Shown one piece after another: positions 5,582 to 5,771 of a stretch of DNA of 5,771 nt. The stretch comes from Peptococcaceae bacterium. GTDB lineage: Bacteria > Bacillota > Dehalobacteriia > UBA4068 > UBA4997. The notes below the pieces were generated by a model. That model saw nothing but the letters and a program-made list of their open reading frames with translations. It did not search any database and was not told the DNA's origin. The translations under genes were made by a program, and so were the position numbers. The first letter of the stretch is position 1, and each line of letters opens with the position of its first letter. The stretch covers positions 1 through 5,771 of the forward strand of contig JAHZFN010000085.1 in the NCBI GenBank assembly GCA_019421315.1, given 5' to 3'.

Positions 5582-5771
5582 TTATTCTTGATTATCTTTT
5601 TGATTATCTTTGTTATCCGCTTGGTCGGAACCGCCGTTTTCAATGGCTTTGATTTGATCCCTGACTTTGGCGGCTTCTTCAAAGTTTTCCGATTTAATCA
5701 ATTCCTGAAGCTGTTTTTGCAATGCCAGTTTTTCGTAAAACTTATCTTCAAACTTATCTTCATCTTCTTTG
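5582..5771 (-). CDS. mcsA: McsA, activator of the McsB protein-arginine kinase (C-terminal 62 residues, 5' end off window)
   Basis: The frame is open from the right edge to TAA at 5584-5582, with a TAG directly behind it. The translated tail contains a UVR motif, LALQKQLQELIKSENFEEAA followed by KVRDQI, the coiled helical hairpin typical of McsA C-termini and similar to the ClpC middle domain. McsA, a zinc-finger protein, binds and activates McsB; its zinc-binding CxxC motifs would be in the missing N-terminal part. The final 16 or so residues are a hydrophilic D/N/Q/K-rich tail (SDQADNKDNQKDNQE). A UvrB or UvrC fragment would also carry a UVR motif, but the mcsB-clpC neighbours make McsA by far the best call. 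Confidence 0.93.
   Translation of the reverse strand, partial: KEDEDKFEDKFYEKLALQKQLQELIKSENFEEAAKVRDQIKAIENGGSDQADNKDNQKDNQE

Overview
The window fits a Bacillota (Firmicutes) genome of moderate G+C. It carries the end of an mcsA-mcsB-clpC protein quality-control operon, an assignment resting on McsB (protein-arginine kinase) next to ClpC and on strong AAGGAGG-type ribosome binding sites. The exact lineage cannot be fixed from the sequence; a gut clostridial or Negativicutes-type organism is a guess. Every supported gene lies on the minus strand, so transcription runs from the high-numbered end to the low-numbered end.

Right and centre (5771 to 1693): the C-terminal UVR domain of McsA (5582-5771, cut by the window edge), complete McsB (4493-5563) and complete ClpC (1808-4399), ending at a perfect 32-nt palindromic terminator (1693-1724). 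In the model system Bacillus subtilis, McsA activates McsB, McsB phosphorylates arginines on damaged proteins, and ClpC (with ClpP) recognises and degrades them. The usual first gene, ctsR, would lie beyond the right edge. ClpC has two unusual traits: the first of its two N-domain repeats has lost the glutamate that binds phosphoarginine in B. subtilis, and it carries an acidic low-complexity tail of about 53 residues.

Left (1571 to 1): a separate minus-strand transcription unit. A plausible promoter (about 1528-1558) is followed by a cobalamin (B12) riboswitch aptamer (1397-1514), closed by a perfect 10-bp P1 stem and carrying the recognisable ACTGTGA and AGTCAG core elements. Its expression platform contains a classical antiterminator (1344-1425) overlapping an intrinsic terminator (1322-1347, UACG tetraloop plus T6). 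About 280 nt of further leader with several hairpins follows, and then a gene (1-1039, C-terminus off the window) for a secreted protein with a signal peptide, two cadherin-like beta-sandwich modules and the start of an Ig-like module.

The most interesting point is that a B12 riboswitch appears to control a secreted modular protein. This suggests a surface B12-capture or B12-responsive protein whose ligand-binding or anchoring domain lies beyond the left edge. All plus-strand open frames appear to be shadows of the minus-strand genes or of the riboswitch leader.
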